DNA of 64,000 nucleotides from Duganella sp. CF458 (GCF_900113115.1 NZ_FOOF01000005.1:248001-312000), one strand, 5' to 3'. Positions 26,204 through 35,221 are shown, counted from the stretch's first letter. The notes: generated from the sequence alone by a model not told the origin. Made by a program: numbers and translations.

Positions 26204-27064
26204 TCAGTTATACAGGGTGCCTGTGTTGACGATTGGTTGGGTCTCTTTATCAGAGCACAGTACCACCAGCAGGTTGCTCACCATTGCCGCCTTGCGTTCC
26301 GAGTCCAGTTCAACGATGTCGCGTTCGGCCAGGGCATTCAGGGCCGACTCAACCATGCTGACAGCACCGTGCACGATGCGGGAGCGGGCGCTGACGATGG
26401 CTTCGGCTTGCTGGCGGCGCAGCATCACCTGCGCGATTTCGGGCGCATAGGCGAGGTGGGTCAGCTTGGCGTCGACGGTTTCCACGCCGGCCGCTTTGAA
26501 GCGTTCCTGCAGTTCGCTGCGCAGTGCCAGCGACACTTCATCCATGCCGGAACGCAGCGTCATTTCGCCCTTGGCGAGATCTTCACCATCGTCGTAAGCA
26601 TAGCGCGAGGCGAGGTGGCGGATGGCGGCTTCCGCTTGCACGGCCACGTAGCGTTCGAAATCATCCACGTCGAAGATGGCCTGCGCCGTGTCCTGCACAC
26701 GCCAGACGATGGCGGCGGAAATCTCGACCGGATTGCCGCGCTTGTCGTTCACTTTCAGCGTCGGCGCATTCAGGTTGCGGGCACGCAGCGACAGGCGCTG
26801 TTTGCGGTACAGCGGAAAAGCCCAGCGCAGGCCTTCGCTGCGGTCGGTGCCGATGTATTGGCCGAACAGGGTCAGGATGGCGCTCTCGTTCGGCTGCAGC
26901 ATGTACAGCCCGGGCGCCAGGAACACCGCCACCAGGACGCACGCCGCAGCCAGAAACGGCTGGAATCCGCGCAGCATAAGGAAGGCGAAAATCCCCAGCA
27001 TGACAACGAAGGTCAACGCCAGGTAACCACTGTAAGACGAAAACGGCTTTTCGATTCGGTTCAT
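26204..27064 (-). CDS. SPFH/Band 7 (slipin/HflK-like) membrane protein
   Basis: 286 residues. Two adjacent hydrophobic segments (about 13-31 and 36-56) form an N-terminal hairpin. The SPFH domain (about 56-230) includes [16 protein letters not shown], the strand [13 protein letters not shown], and a coiled region ending [20 protein letters not shown]. The C-terminal tail ([26 protein letters not shown]) resembles the oligomerising part of the family. SPFH proteins assemble into rings on membranes and organise proteases, lipids or fluid domains. The gene is the first of an operon with an Arc-like regulator and has a strong promoter with an overlapping operator. Confidence 0.9.
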   Translation of the reverse strand: MNRIEKPFSSYSGYLALTFVVMLGIFAFLMLRGFQPFLAAACVLVAVFLAPGLYMLQPNESAILTLFGQYIGTDRSEGLRWAFPLYRKQRLSLRARNLNAPTLKVNDKRGNPVEISAAIVWRVQDTAQAIFDVDDFERYVAVQAEAAIRHLASRYAYDDGEDLAKGEMTLRSGMDEVSLALRSELQERFKAAGVETVDAKLTHLAYAPEIAQVMLRRQQAEAIVSARSRIVHGAVSMVESALNALAERDIVELDSERKAAMVSNLLVVLCSDKETQPIVNTGTLYN

Positions 27065-27087
27065 GATCGATCCAGGAGGGTTAAATC

Positions 27088-27127
27088 AAAGTGATATCAC
27101 TTTAGTCTCACTTTTTGGCGTTGTCAA
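27088..27127 (-). promoter_or_regulatory. SPFH-arc promoter with phased operator half-sites
   Basis: On the minus strand TTGACA (27127-27122), 17-base spacer, TAAAGT (27104-27099). A perfect 16-bp palindrome, AAAGTGATATCACTTT, spans 27088-27103 over the -10. A third half-site, TCACTTT (27108-27114), lies in the spacer exactly 11 bp from the palindrome's own TCACTTT. Confidence 0.82.
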
Positions 27128-27206
27128 ATTATTCTCGATTGTTTAACCCCTTTTTTCCCGCCAGTCCGATTCCTGTTCAGAAGCGTTCACTTTGAAGGGA
27201 GTAATC

Positions 27207-30047
27207 ATGTTGGCGAGGCTTATCCTGGTGTTGTGCATGTTGGCCGGCGGTGCAGCCGTGGCGCAGACACCACCGTTAATCAGGTCCATCACGAGCGGCA
27301 GCGAATCGCCGGTTCGCGTGCAAAGCGCGGCCGTGCAGACCGTCGTTTCGGGCGGCATGGCCGAAACGACTGTGAAGCTGGTCTTTTACAACCCGAACTT
27401 GCGTCAGCTTGAGGGTGACCTGCAATTCCCGCTTGGCGAAGGCCAGCAGGTAACGGGCTTTGCGCTGGATATCGGCGGCGAGCTGCGTCCCGCAGTGCCG
27501 ATCGAGAAGGAGCGTGGGCGGCAAATTCTGGAAGCCGAGGAGCGCCGGCGTATCGACCCGGCCTTGCTGGAGCAAACGCAGGGCAATAACTTCAAGTTGC
27601 GCATTTATCCGATTCCGGGGCGCGGAACGCGAACGGTGGAGCTGAAGTACGCGGCCATGCTGGCGCGCCAGCAGAAGAACTGGAGCTATCGCCTGCCGTT
27701 GAAGCAGTTCAGCATCCCGGTGGCGCTGGACGTGCGCGTCATGGGAAGCGAGGAGGCGCCGCTTGTCATCGGCGCACCGGAGCGATTTGTGCGTGCGGAA
27801 GGAGGATGGCAGCTCGATGTGGCGAAGGCCAAAGGCGAAATCCTGGTGCGCGTGCCTGTCTCGCAGGACAAGCCGAAGACTTATGTGGAGGAGTTTAACG
27901 GCCAACAGTACTTCCTGGCGGAAGTGCCGGTACCTGCCGAGCGTATGCCGCGCACGTTGCCGAAGGTTGTCGGCGTGCTGTGGGATAGCTCCAGCTCCGG
28001 CGCGCAGCGCTCCCTGAAAGCGGAATTGCGCGTACTGGCAAGCTACCTTGAAGCCGCGGGCAGCGTGGAAGTGCGCCTGGTGCGCATGCGTGACAAGGCT
28101 GAGCCGGTCAAAGTCTTCAAGCTGGCCAAGGGGCAGTCCGGCATCCTGATCGCGGAGCTCGAATCGACTGTCTACGACGGCGCCAGTGCGCTGGCCGACT
28201 GGCAACCGCAGCCCGACGTCGACGAATACCTGATGTTCAGCGATGGCCTGCGAAATTACGGCGTGGGCGCCTTCCCGCAGCTGGCGAAAGGCCGCCGCCT
28301 GTTCACACTGAGTTCCAGTGCCGGCGCGGACACTGCGCGCCTGGCGGCGTGGGCAACTGCAAACGGTGGCAGGCATATCGGCATCGATCCTGTCGATGCA
28401 CATCACGCGTCGCAAGAGCTGCTTTCCGACGGCGTGAGAGTGGTCGGCGCCACTGGCATGCAGGCTGGCGATGTGGTGGTTGACGGAAGCCAGGCGCATG
28501 CTGGCTTGCTGCGCGTGGCCGGCAAAGTCCGGGGCAGGGAGCCGCTGGTCGTGGCCTTGGATAAGCAGGGCAGGAAATACGAGGTATCCATTGACCCAGC
28601 CAATGACAAGAGCGCGCCTCATCCGCTGGCAGCATGGTGGTGGGCCAATCGGCGCATTGCCCAGCTGGAGGGCAACTATGAACTCAATCGCGCCGCGATC
28701 CGGCGCATCGGGCTGGAGTTTGGCTTGCCGACCCGCGAGACGTCACTGCTGGTGCTCGAGCAACTGGAAGACTATGTGCGGCACGACGTGACGCCGCCCG
28801 AAAAATATCGCGCTGCCTTCGAAAAAATGAAGGCTGAAAGTCAGGCCCGGATGGCCAAGCAGCGTGTAAAGCACCTGGACAATGTGGTGCGGGAGTTCCA
28901 GGCCAAAGTGGCGTGGTGGGAGAAATCTTTCCCCAAGAACCGCCCACCTGCGCTAGCGCCGAAGAAGGCGGCCGTTGCCGACATGCGGATGGCCGAGGCC
29001 CCGATGATGGAGGCAATGCCCGCGCCGGCACCGCCACCGGCGATGGCTTCGCGCGCCGCTCCTGCAGCTGCTCCAATGGCGGTCGACGAGTTGGACATGC
29101 CGGCTGAGAAGCGCATCAACGGCGGTGCAAGTGTCCGCCTGAAGGCGTGGCAGCCCGATGCGCCGTACACCGCGCGCATGCGCAAAGCTGCAGTTGGCGA
29201 CATGTACCGCATCTATCTGGACGAGCGCCCGTCGCACGCCGGCAGCAGCGCCTTTTTGCTGGACGTGGCGGGCCTGATGCTGGAGCGAGGCCAGCGCGAC
29301 CTGGGCTTGCGTGTGCTGTCCAACCTGGCCGAGATGGAACTGGAGAACCGCCACGTGCTGCGGGTGCTGTCCTACCGCTTGATGGAGGCTGGTGCTCCGC
29401 GGCTGGCCGTGCCGTTGCTGGAGCGTGTGCAGGATATGGCGGAAGAGGAGCCGCAATCCTTCCGCGACCTCGGGCTGGCCCTTGCGGCGAGTGGCCAGGA
29501 ACAACTGGCCATCGAACAACTATACCAAGTGGTGCTGCGGCCATGGGACGGGCGCTTTGCTGATGTGGAGTTGATTGCGCTGTCCGAGCTGAATTCGATC
29601 GTGGCGCATGCCAGGTCCGGCGGACGCACGCTCGATACGCGTGGAATGGATTCACGCTTGCTGCGCAACCTGCCGGTGGACTTGCGCGTGGTGTTGAGCT
29701 GGGATGCGGATAACAGCGATATGGATTTGCATGTGATTGATCCCGACGGCGAGCGCGCCTACTACGGCCACCAGCTGACCTACCAGGGCGGGCGCATGTC
29801 GCGCGACTTCACGGGCGGCTATGGCCCGGAAGAGTTCATGCTGCGCAATGCAAAGCCAGGCATCTATCGCGTCGAGGTCAATTACTTCGGCAGCGCGCAG
29901 CAGATCGTCACTGGTGCGACCACGCTGCAGCTGCACTTCACGACCGGTTTCGGCACGCAGAAGGCGGACGACAAGATGGTGACGCTGCGCCTGAAAGAGC
30001 AGGGTAGCTCGATCCTGGTCGGCGAGTTTGAAGTGAAGCCGAAGTAG
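27207..30047 (+). CDS. Exported VIT-domain protein with C-terminal DUF2135/YfaP-like domain
   Basis: 946 residues from the ATG at 27207, with GGGAG upstream. Signal peptide 1-20 (LARLILVLCMLAGGAAVA). The VIT domain (about 25-150) contains GDLQFPLGEGQQVTGFALDI and AEERRRIDPALLEQ. A von Willebrand A-like region follows (about 240-430: VVGVLWDSSSSG, EYLMFSDGLRNYGVG), without a fully canonical MIDAS. An Ala/Pro/Met-rich linker (about 585-640) ends in MAVDELDMPAEKR. A helical repeat region leads to the C-terminal beta domain LSWDADNSDMDLHVIDPDGE (about 840-945). It is convergent, with a 2-base gap, with an anti-sigma/ECF sigma pair that shares the VDELD motif. A cell-surface or envelope role is inferred. 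Confidence 0.85.
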   Translation: MLARLILVLCMLAGGAAVAQTPPLIRSITSGSESPVRVQSAAVQTVVSGGMAETTVKLVFYNPNLRQLEGDLQFPLGEGQQVTGFALDIGGELRPAVPIEKERGRQILEAEERRRIDPALLEQTQGNNFKLRIYPIPGRGTRTVELKYAAMLARQQKNWSYRLPLKQFSIPVALDVRVMGSEEAPLVIGAPERFVRAEGGWQLDVAKAKGEILVRVPVSQDKPKTYVEEFNGQQYFLAEVPVPAERMPRTLPKVVGVLWDSSSSGAQRSLKAELRVLASYLEAAGSVEVRLVRMRDKAEPVKVFKLAKGQSGILIAELESTVYDGASALADWQPQPDVDEYLMFSDGLRNYGVGAFPQLAKGRRLFTLSSSAGADTARLAAWATANGGRHIGIDPVDAHHASQELLSDGVRVVGATGMQAGDVVVDGSQAHAGLLRVAGKVRGREPLVVALDKQGRKYEVSIDPANDKSAPHPLAAWWWANRRIAQLEGNYELNRAAIRRIGLEFGLPTRETSLLVLEQLEDYVRHDVTPPEKYRAAFEKMKAESQARMAKQRVKHLDNVVREFQAKVAWWEKSFPKNRPPALAPKKAAVADMRMAEAPMMEAMPAPAPPPAMASRAAPAAAPMAVDELDMPAEKRINGGASVRLKAWQPDAPYTARMRKAAVGDMYRIYLDERPSHAGSSAFLLDVAGLMLERGQRDLGLRVLSNLAEMELENRHVLRVLSYRLMEAGAPRLAVPLLERVQDMAEEEPQSFRDLGLALAASGQEQLAIEQLYQVVLRPWDGRFADVELIALSELNSIVAHARSGGRTLDTRGMDSRLLRNLPVDLRVVLSWDADNSDMDLHVIDPDGERAYYGHQLTYQGGRMSRDFTGGYGPEEFMLRNAKPGIYRVEVNYFGSAQQIVTGATTLQLHFTTGFGTQKADDKMVTLRLKEQGSSILVGEFEVKPK

Positions 30048-30049
30048 GG

Positions 30050-30796
30050 CTATTCCAGCGCTTTGAGGCGGCCCGCCAGGGTATCCGGTACTGGATAGTC
30101 CGGGTGGGCTTTGCGGAAGCGCTTCCATTGTGCAGTGGCCGACCCGGTGTCGCCCGCATCAAGCAAGCGCTCGATTGACTGCAGCCACTCTTTCGGACTT
30201 TCGGCTTCCAGCGAGCGCGCGGCTGCCTTGCGTGGCGAATCAAGTTCATCCACCTCCATTTTCGGTGCAGGCGGTGCGGCCGCCGGTGCCGGGGCCGGTG
30301 CAGGGGGAGGCGGAGGCGGGGGGGGCGCCACTGACTCGGCCGGCTCCGCAGCTGGTAGTGGCATGTCCATTTGTGGAATGGCCGGCGCAGGCTTTGCGGC
30401 AACGATGGCGGACTCGCGTTTTTTTTCCGCAGGCGCAGCGGCTTCCTCATCGCCGATCATCGGAGCGGGCATGGCTGCAGGCAGTTCTTCCGGTACGATT
30501 CGCACTTCGAGCGGCTGCAATTCCTGGTGCTGGTAGCTGCGCCAGACCGGGAACAGGATTGCGATGCCGGCCAGGCTGGCTGCAAACGCCAGCGGCGCGC
30601 GATAACGGTGCTTCGGTTTCGGGCGCGGGGCTTCGACAGCCGGATCGTTGGCTGCGGCAGGACCGGCCGCCAGGTCCTTCTGGATGTGCGCGAAGATGGC
30701 CGCGTCGAGCTCCGCCGACGGTTCCGGTTGCGGCAAGGAGGCCAGGCGGCGCACCAGGTCCGCGTCTTCGAAATTGTCCTTGTCGACCGGCGTCAT
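30050..30796 (-). CDS. Probable anti-sigma factor, single-pass, Pro/Ala-rich
   Basis: 248 residues. An acidic N-terminal region (1-45, KDNFEDADLVRRLASLPQPEP) could bind the sigma factor. One membrane helix lies at about 68-86 (APLAFAASLAGIAILFPVW). A long periplasmic Pro/Ala linker (about 100-185, including an 8-Pro run) ends in MEVDELDSPRKAA. A C-terminal helical segment (EWLQSIERLLDAGDTGSATAQWKRF) follows. No zinc-binding HxxxCxxC motif is seen. Its ATG overlaps the sigma gene stop by 4 bases (ATGA), as is normal for sigma/anti-sigma pairs. The role is inferred from layout and position. Confidence 0.75.
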   Translation of the reverse strand: MTPVDKDNFEDADLVRRLASLPQPEPSAELDAAIFAHIQKDLAAGPAAANDPAVEAPRPKPKHRYRAPLAFAASLAGIAILFPVWRSYQHQELQPLEVRIVPEELPAAMPAPMIGDEEAAAPAEKKRESAIVAAKPAPAIPQMDMPLPAAEPAESVAPPPPPPPPAPAPAPAAAPPAPKMEVDELDSPRKAAARSLEAESPKEWLQSIERLLDAGDTGSATAQWKRFRKAHPDYPVPDTLAGRLKALE

Positions 30797-31329
30797 ACTG
30801 TCTCCTCCTGCTTGAATTGCTCGCGCAGCTTACGCATGGCATAGCGCAGGCGGCTCTTCACTGTTTCCGCTGGCGCCGCAACCACCAGTGCAATTTCATC
30901 GATGCTCAAGCCGCTGAAGTGCTGCAGCACCAGTGCTTCCTTCTGTTCCGACGGAAGCAGGCGGATGGCGGCGTGCAGTGCCAGGTTCTGCTGGCGTTCC
31001 AGCGCGGTGGCCTCGGCCGAATCCTGCACCAGGCTCGCGTCACCGCAATCGTCGACATCGGGCTGGCGCTGCATGTCGGCCAGGCGATTGCGGCCGATCT
31101 GGAACAGATAGCTGCGAAAGCTGCCTTGTGCAGCATAGCGCGTGCGGGCGTGATGCACCGCCAGCCAGGTTTCCTGCGCCACCTCATCGGCCCACTCCGT
31201 GCGCCCGCTGCGCCATGCCAGGAAACGATACAGGCCGCGACTGTGGCGGCGATACAGTTCCTGGAAGGCGCTCAATTCGCCATCGCGGTAACGCAACATC
31301 AATTCGTCGTCGGAAAGCTCGATGGACAT
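30793..31329 (-). CDS. ECF (extracytoplasmic function) sigma-70 factor
   Basis: 178 residues. Region 2 (about 10-80) has AFQELYRRHSRGLYRFLAWR, DEVAQETWLAVHH and SYLFQIGRNRLAD. Region 4 (about 115-170) has AIRLLPSEQKEALVLQHF and the helix-turn-helix LSIDEIALVVAAPAETVKSRLRYA. It is the first gene of a coupled pair with a membrane anti-sigma factor. The convergent VIT-protein gene is a likely regulon member or signal partner. No target promoter motif can be assigned by eye. Confidence 0.92.
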   Translation of the reverse strand: MSIELSDDELMLRYRDGELSAFQELYRRHSRGLYRFLAWRSGRTEWADEVAQETWLAVHHARTRYAAQGSFRSYLFQIGRNRLADMQRQPDVDDCGDASLVQDSAEATALERQQNLALHAAIRLLPSEQKEALVLQHFSGLSIDEIALVVAAPAETVKSRLRYAMRKLREQFKQEETV

Positions 31330-31413
31330 GCGGGGCGTGGGGCTTCCAGGTAAGCGAAATCAAGGCGCCCACTTTAGACAATTGGCCTGCTCCGCGCAAG
31401 TCGCTTAAGATTG

Positions 31414-31442
31414 AAAAGCAAAAGCCGCCCCGGGGGCGGCTT
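31414..31442 (-). terminator. Rho-independent terminator of fabI
   Basis: AAGCCGCCC (31422-31430), 3-base loop, GGGCGGCTT (31434-31442). On the minus strand TTTTGCTTTT follows (31423-31414). It lies 20 bases past the fabI stop. Confidence 0.9.
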
Positions 31443-31462
31443 GTCTGTCGAGGCGGGGACGA

Positions 31463-32254
31463 TTACTCGTAATCGCTCGAGTTCAGGCCCATCACGTGCG
31501 AGAAGCCGCCGTCGACGTACATGATGTCGCCGGTGATGCCGGAGGACAGGTCGGACAGCAGGAACGCTGCGGCGTTGCCCACTTCTTCAATGGTCACGTT
31601 GCGGCGCAGTGGGGCGTGGCCGGCGGCGAAGCCGAGCAGCTTGCCGAAGTCCTTGATGCCGGAAGCGGCCAGGGTCTTGATCGGGCCGGCGGAAATGCCG
31701 TTGGAACGGATGCCGTGCTGGCCCAGGTTCTCTGCCAGGTAACGTACGGAGGCTTCCAGCGATGCCTTGGCCAGGCCCATGGTGTTGTAGTAAGGGATCG
31801 CGCGCACCGCGCCCAGGTAGGACAGGGTCAGCACGGAGGAGCCTGGCTTCAGCAGCGGCAGGGCGGCTTTCACCATTGCCGGGAAGCTGTACGCCGAAAT
31901 GTCGTGGGCCACGCGGAAGTTTTCGCGGGTCAGGCCGTCCAGGAATTCGCCGGCGATCGCTTCGCGTGGGGCGAAGCCGATGGCGTGCACGAAACCGTCC
32001 AGGCTGTCCCAGCTCTTGGCCAGGTCGGTGAACAGGTTGGCGATTTGTTCGTCGCTGCTGACGTCGCAGTCGAAGACCAGTTTGCTGCCGAATTCGGCAG
32101 CGAATTCAGTGATGCGGTCTTTGAAGCGCTCGCCAACGTAGGTGAAAGCCAGTTCGGCGCCTTCGCGGTGGGCTGCCTTAGCAATGCCGTAAGCGATGGA
32201 ACGGTTGGACAGGACGCCAGTAATCAGGATTTTTTTGCCTTGCAAGAAAGCCAT
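31463..32254 (-). CDS. fabI: Enoyl-[acyl-carrier-protein] reductase (NADH)
   Basis: 263 residues from the ATG at 32254, preceded by GGAG; nine upstream codons are open but not conserved-looking. It performs the last reduction of each fatty acid elongation cycle in the cytosol. The short-chain dehydrogenase fold has [13 protein letters not shown] at the NADH site and catalytic Tyr146, Tyr156 and Lys163 ([14 protein letters not shown]), which coincide with E. coli FabI numbering. The C-terminal [13 protein letters not shown] is typical. It is the target of triclosan in relatives. A strong terminator isolates it from the downstream sigma-factor gene. Confidence 0.97.
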   Translation of the reverse strand: MAFLQGKKILITGVLSNRSIAYGIAKAAHREGAELAFTYVGERFKDRITEFAAEFGSKLVFDCDVSSDEQIANLFTDLAKSWDSLDGFVHAIGFAPREAIAGEFLDGLTRENFRVAHDISAYSFPAMVKAALPLLKPGSSVLTLSYLGAVRAIPYYNTMGLAKASLEASVRYLAENLGQHGIRSNGISAGPIKTLAASGIKDFGKLLGFAAGHAPLRRNVTIEEVGNAAAFLLSDLSSGITGDIMYVDGGFSHVMGLNSSDYE

Positions 32255-32413
32255 ATCTACTCCAATGGGGTTATACCGCAAGAACGGGATTGTAAACGCG
32301 CCGAGTCCGGGACTGCAAGAAGTGATTTTCTTGACACCGGTCCCGGGTGCCCCTGCCGGTCAGGCAAGGGGGGCGTGTTGATAACGCGCTTGGTAATCCG
32401 CTTAACAGCGCAA

Positions 32414-33724
32414 TTAGTTGCTGCGGCGGGTCTTCGATTTGCCGGCTTCGTCACGCTTGACGCGCGCCTTGACCATGCTGACTGCTGGCTTGGATTCGCC
32501 GCGAGTGGAGGAGGCTTGGCGGTAGTTGCTGCGTTTTGGGCCCGCGCGCTCGGTTTCCACGGCCATGACGGCGTTTTCGATCACGTCGGCCGAAATGTCC
32601 TTGCCGGCTGCCGAGGCGGAGATATTCGGCACCAGGATGGTCGAGCCGGCCTTCAGCACCGATCGCTGAGGCATGTTGTTGGCCTGGCGGATGGCATCCG
32701 GGGTGGTGCCGAACTTGCGCGCCAGGGAGGCGATGCTTTCACGGGCACTGGAGATCTTATGGGTGGTCCAGCTCGACAGGGCGTGGGTCCACGAGGCCAG
32801 GTTGGTGGCGAACTTGGCAGCATTCTCGGTCGGCAGCAGGATCTTGGTCTGCTCGTTGCCGGTAATGACGGGCTTCTTGAACTGCGGGTTCAGGGCCTTG
32901 AATTCGTCGACCGAGATCTCGGCCAGCTTGGCGGCCAGGGCCATGTCGATGTCGCGGGTCTTGTCGATCGCGGTGAAATACGGCTCGTTGTCGATCACCG
33001 GCAGGTGCACGGCGTATTGCGACGGGTTGGCAACGATATTCTTTACCGCCTGCAGCTTCGGTACGTAGTTGCGGGTCTCGGCCGGCATCAGTTCGGCCAG
33101 GCTGTCGAAATCGATCGGCTTGCCGGCGGCCTGGTTGCGCTTGATGGCTTTCTGCACATTGCCTTCGCCCCAGTTGTAGGCGGCCAGGGCCAGGTGCCAG
33201 TCGCCGAACATGGTGTACAGGCGTTGCAGGTAGCTCAGGGCGGCGTCGGTCGAGGCCAGCACGGAGCGGCGGTCATCCTTGAATGCGTTCTGCTTCAAGT
33301 CATAGTCGCGGCCGGTGCCCGGCACGAATTGCCACAGGCCGGCCGCGTTGGCGGTCGACAGGGCTTGCGGGTTGAAGGCCGATTCGATGAAGGGCAGCAG
33401 GGCCAGTTCGGTTGGCATGTTGCGCTTTTCCAGCTCTTCCACCACGTGGAACAGGTAAAGGGAGGCGCGTGCGGTGGTGCGGTCGAGGTAGTCCTGGCGG
33501 TCGGCATACCACTTCACATGCTTGGCGACCAGGGCGTTGTTCACGTCGGGAATGGCGTAGCCGGAGCGGATGCGGCCCCAGACGTCGGTTTCCTTGTATT
33601 CTTCCACGGCAGGCTGCAACACCACGGATTTCGCGGTGTCGGTGGATGCCAGGGACGATGCTGCAGGGAGCGCGGCGCTCAGCGCCAGGGCGATCAGGAC
33701 AGCAAATTTGATTCGTTCTTGCAT
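32414..33724 (-). CDS. mltD: Membrane-bound lytic murein transglycosylase D-like protein
   Basis: 436 residues from the ATG at 33724. Signal peptide 1-27 (FAVLIALALSAALPAASSLA), without a lipobox cysteine. The SLT domain (about 90-220) has catalytic Glu114 in PFIESAFNP, then AGLWQFVPGTGRDYDL and LAAYNWGEGNV, typical of family 1D. One LysM-like domain lies at about 340-385 (ESIASLARKFGTTPDAIRQAN). A second degenerate one may lie near 280 (ISVDEFKALNPQF). A basic tail follows. It cleaves glycan strands with formation of anhydro-muropeptides. It diverges from the DUF1415 gene. Confidence 0.92.
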   Translation of the reverse strand: MQERIKFAVLIALALSAALPAASSLASTDTAKSVVLQPAVEEYKETDVWGRIRSGYAIPDVNNALVAKHVKWYADRQDYLDRTTARASLYLFHVVEELEKRNMPTELALLPFIESAFNPQALSTANAAGLWQFVPGTGRDYDLKQNAFKDDRRSVLASTDAALSYLQRLYTMFGDWHLALAAYNWGEGNVQKAIKRNQAAGKPIDFDSLAELMPAETRNYVPKLQAVKNIVANPSQYAVHLPVIDNEPYFTAIDKTRDIDMALAAKLAEISVDEFKALNPQFKKPVITGNEQTKILLPTENAAKFATNLASWTHALSSWTTHKISSARESIASLARKFGTTPDAIRQANNMPQRSVLKAGSTILVPNISASAAGKDISADVIENAVMAVETERAGPKRSNYRQASSTRGESKPAVSMVKARVKRDEAGKSKTRRSN

Positions 33725-33830
33725 AGAGCTTCGCGGTTGTCGTAAAGAAACAATGGGCGGACTATCTAAGGCCGGAGTGTAGGGTTGAAACCCTGTCGAG
33801 TCAAGGAAAAATTCGCTATGTGCCTGATTT

Positions 33831-33878
33831 TCTTGGATAATTATGTCGAGCAGGCTATATAATTGGCGTCTTGGATAA
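33831..33878. repeat. Direct repeat flanking the DUF1415 gene -10 box
   Basis: TCTTGGATAA occurs at 33831-33840 and again at 33869-33878, 38 bp apart. TATAAT (33858-33863) lies between them and is the probable -10 of the DUF1415 gene, with TTGGAT in the first repeat as a -35 at a long 19-base spacing. Confidence 0.5.
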
Positions 33879-33896
33879 CGATTTTTGGATGTATAA

Positions 33897-34457
33897 ATGA
33901 GCAACACCCGAGTGGATTACGAAGCCGTTGTCGCGGCAACCGAGCAATGGCTGGAAAAGGCCGTGATCGGCCTGAACCTGTGCCCGTTCGCCAAGGCCGT
34001 GCATGTGAAGCAGCAGGTGCGCTATGTGGTGTCGGAGGCTTCCTCGCCTGAGGAATTGCTGGAAGACCTGATCAAGGAGCTGGAATTCCTGGCTGGGGAA
34101 GACCCGGACGTGGTCGATACGACCTTGCTGATCCATCCGCTGGTGCTGCAGGATTTTGAAGATTACAACGAGTTCCTGGACGTGGCGGATGCGGCGTTGG
34201 AAGAGCTGAAGCTGGAAGGCGAGCTGCAGGTGGCGAGTTTCCACCCTGAGTACCAGTTTGCGGACACGAACAAGAACGATATCTCGAACTACACCAACCG
34301 TTCGCCTTACCCGACCTTGCACTTGCTGCGCGAGGCGTCGATCGACCGTGCGGTGGAGGCATTCCCGGAGGCGGCCGATATCTTCGACAAGAATATCGAC
34401 ACCATGGAACAACTCGGCCACGAGGGCTGGGACAAGCTGGGCTTGCAGGTGAAGTGA
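33897..34457 (+). CDS. DUF1415 family protein
   Basis: 186 residues, cytosolic. It contains the family blocks VIGLNLCPFAKAV near the start, DTTLLIHPLVLQDFEDYNEFL in the middle, FHPEYQFADT, and the C-terminal NRSPYPTLHLLREASIDRAV. The single conserved Cys in NLCPF could be catalytic or metal-binding. No function is established for the family to my knowledge. The next gene (DUF1289) overlaps its TGA stop by one base (TGATG), so the two are coupled. Confidence 0.85.
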   Translation: MSNTRVDYEAVVAATEQWLEKAVIGLNLCPFAKAVHVKQQVRYVVSEASSPEELLEDLIKELEFLAGEDPDVVDTTLLIHPLVLQDFEDYNEFLDVADAALEELKLEGELQVASFHPEYQFADTNKNDISNYTNRSPYPTLHLLREASIDRAVEAFPEAADIFDKNIDTMEQLGHEGWDKLGLQVK

Positions 34458-34651
34458 TGGCGGATGATAAAGCACCGGAGCGGCCGGATACGCCTTGCGT
34501 GGCAGTCTGCTCGACTACTTTTGATGAAATCTGCCGCGGCTGCGGGCGGACTTATATCGAGGTGGCGCACTGGGTGGCCATGAGCGAGGAAGAGAAGGAG
34601 AAGGTTTGGCAGCGGATTCTGGCGCAGGGGTATCCGCGGCGGAATTCCTAG
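34457..34651 (+). CDS. DUF1289 family small Cys-rich protein
   Basis: 64 residues. The four-cysteine pattern is complete: PCVAVC then CRGCGRT, followed by EVAHWVAMSEEEKEKVW. This is the DUF1289 signature, likely a small iron- or zinc-binding protein of unknown role. The start ATG shares its A with the DUF1415 stop codon. The TAG stop is followed 2 bases later by repeat family B, which separates it from the convergent DUF1993 gene. Confidence 0.88.
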   Translation: MADDKAPERPDTPCVAVCSTTFDEICRGCGRTYIEVAHWVAMSEEEKEKVWQRILAQGYPRRNS

Positions 34652-34652
34652 A

Positions 34653-34708
34653 ACCGGCGCTGCAGACTGTGCCTGACCCTGCGGGTCAGACACAGGTTAC
34701 CGGTTTTA
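34653..34708. repeat. Dispersed repeat family B copy 2, supplies the DUF1993 gene stop codon
   Basis: ACCGG at 34653-34657 and ACCGGTTTTA at 34699-34708 flank the core CTGACCC (34673-34679), loop TGCG-side bases, GGGTCAG (34683-34689). The TTA at 34706-34708 is the reverse-strand TAA of the DUF1993 gene. It fills the gap between two convergent genes. Confidence 0.8.
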
Positions 34709-35221
34709 TTCAGCCTTCCACGCCCCGATAAAGTCCTTCTTCCCGATCTCCAGCCCGTTATGGCGCAGGATGTTGTACGCCGTGGTCGCATGGAAGGTGA
34801 AATGCGGCAGCGCATAATGCATCAGATACTCCTGCCCGACCCACTGTTTCGCCTTTTCGCCGCTACCGGTAGTTACCGAACGTTGCGCAGAATCCTCAAT
34901 CGCCTGGCGCGGCAGCGAATCCAGGAAAGCCAGCGTGCGCTGGATGCGCAGCTTTAGTTCACCAATGGTCTTTTCAGTGTCTTCGTAAGCCGGCACATCC
35001 GCCCCAGCCAGGCGCGCGCCTGCGCCCTTGGCGAAGTCGGCCGCGATCTGGATTTGACGGGTAAACGGCAGCATGTCCGGGAATAAACGGAACTGCAGCA
35101 GGGCATTCGGATCAATCTTCTTTTCGTCGATGTGCGCCTCGGCCTTGTCAAGGATGGACAACAGGCTGCCGAGGATCTGGCGGAACACCGGAATCGAAGC
35201 GGAATACATGGAAAACGACAT
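34706..35221 (-). CDS. DUF1993 family protein
   Basis: 171 residues, a predicted four-helix bundle of the DinB/YfiT-like superfamily. FPDMLPFTRQIQIAADFAKG and the C-terminal YLMHYALPHFTFHATTAYNILRHNGLEIGKKDFIG fit DUF1993. His residues in ALPHFTFH could bind metal. No function is known. Its stop codon lies in repeat family B. It diverges from the GGDEF-EAL gene. Confidence 0.85.
   Translation of the reverse strand: MSFSMYSASIPVFRQILGSLLSILDKAEAHIDEKKIDPNALLQFRLFPDMLPFTRQIQIAADFAKGAGARLAGADVPAYEDTEKTIGELKLRIQRTLAFLDSLPRQAIEDSAQRSVTTGSGEKAKQWVGQEYLMHYALPHFTFHATTAYNILRHNGLEIGKKDFIGAWKAE

Noticed and set aside
30246..30345. C/G-rich low-complexity stretch that looks like a repeat array
   Set aside because: It codes for the Pro/Ala linker of the anti-sigma protein in frame; not an independent repeat.
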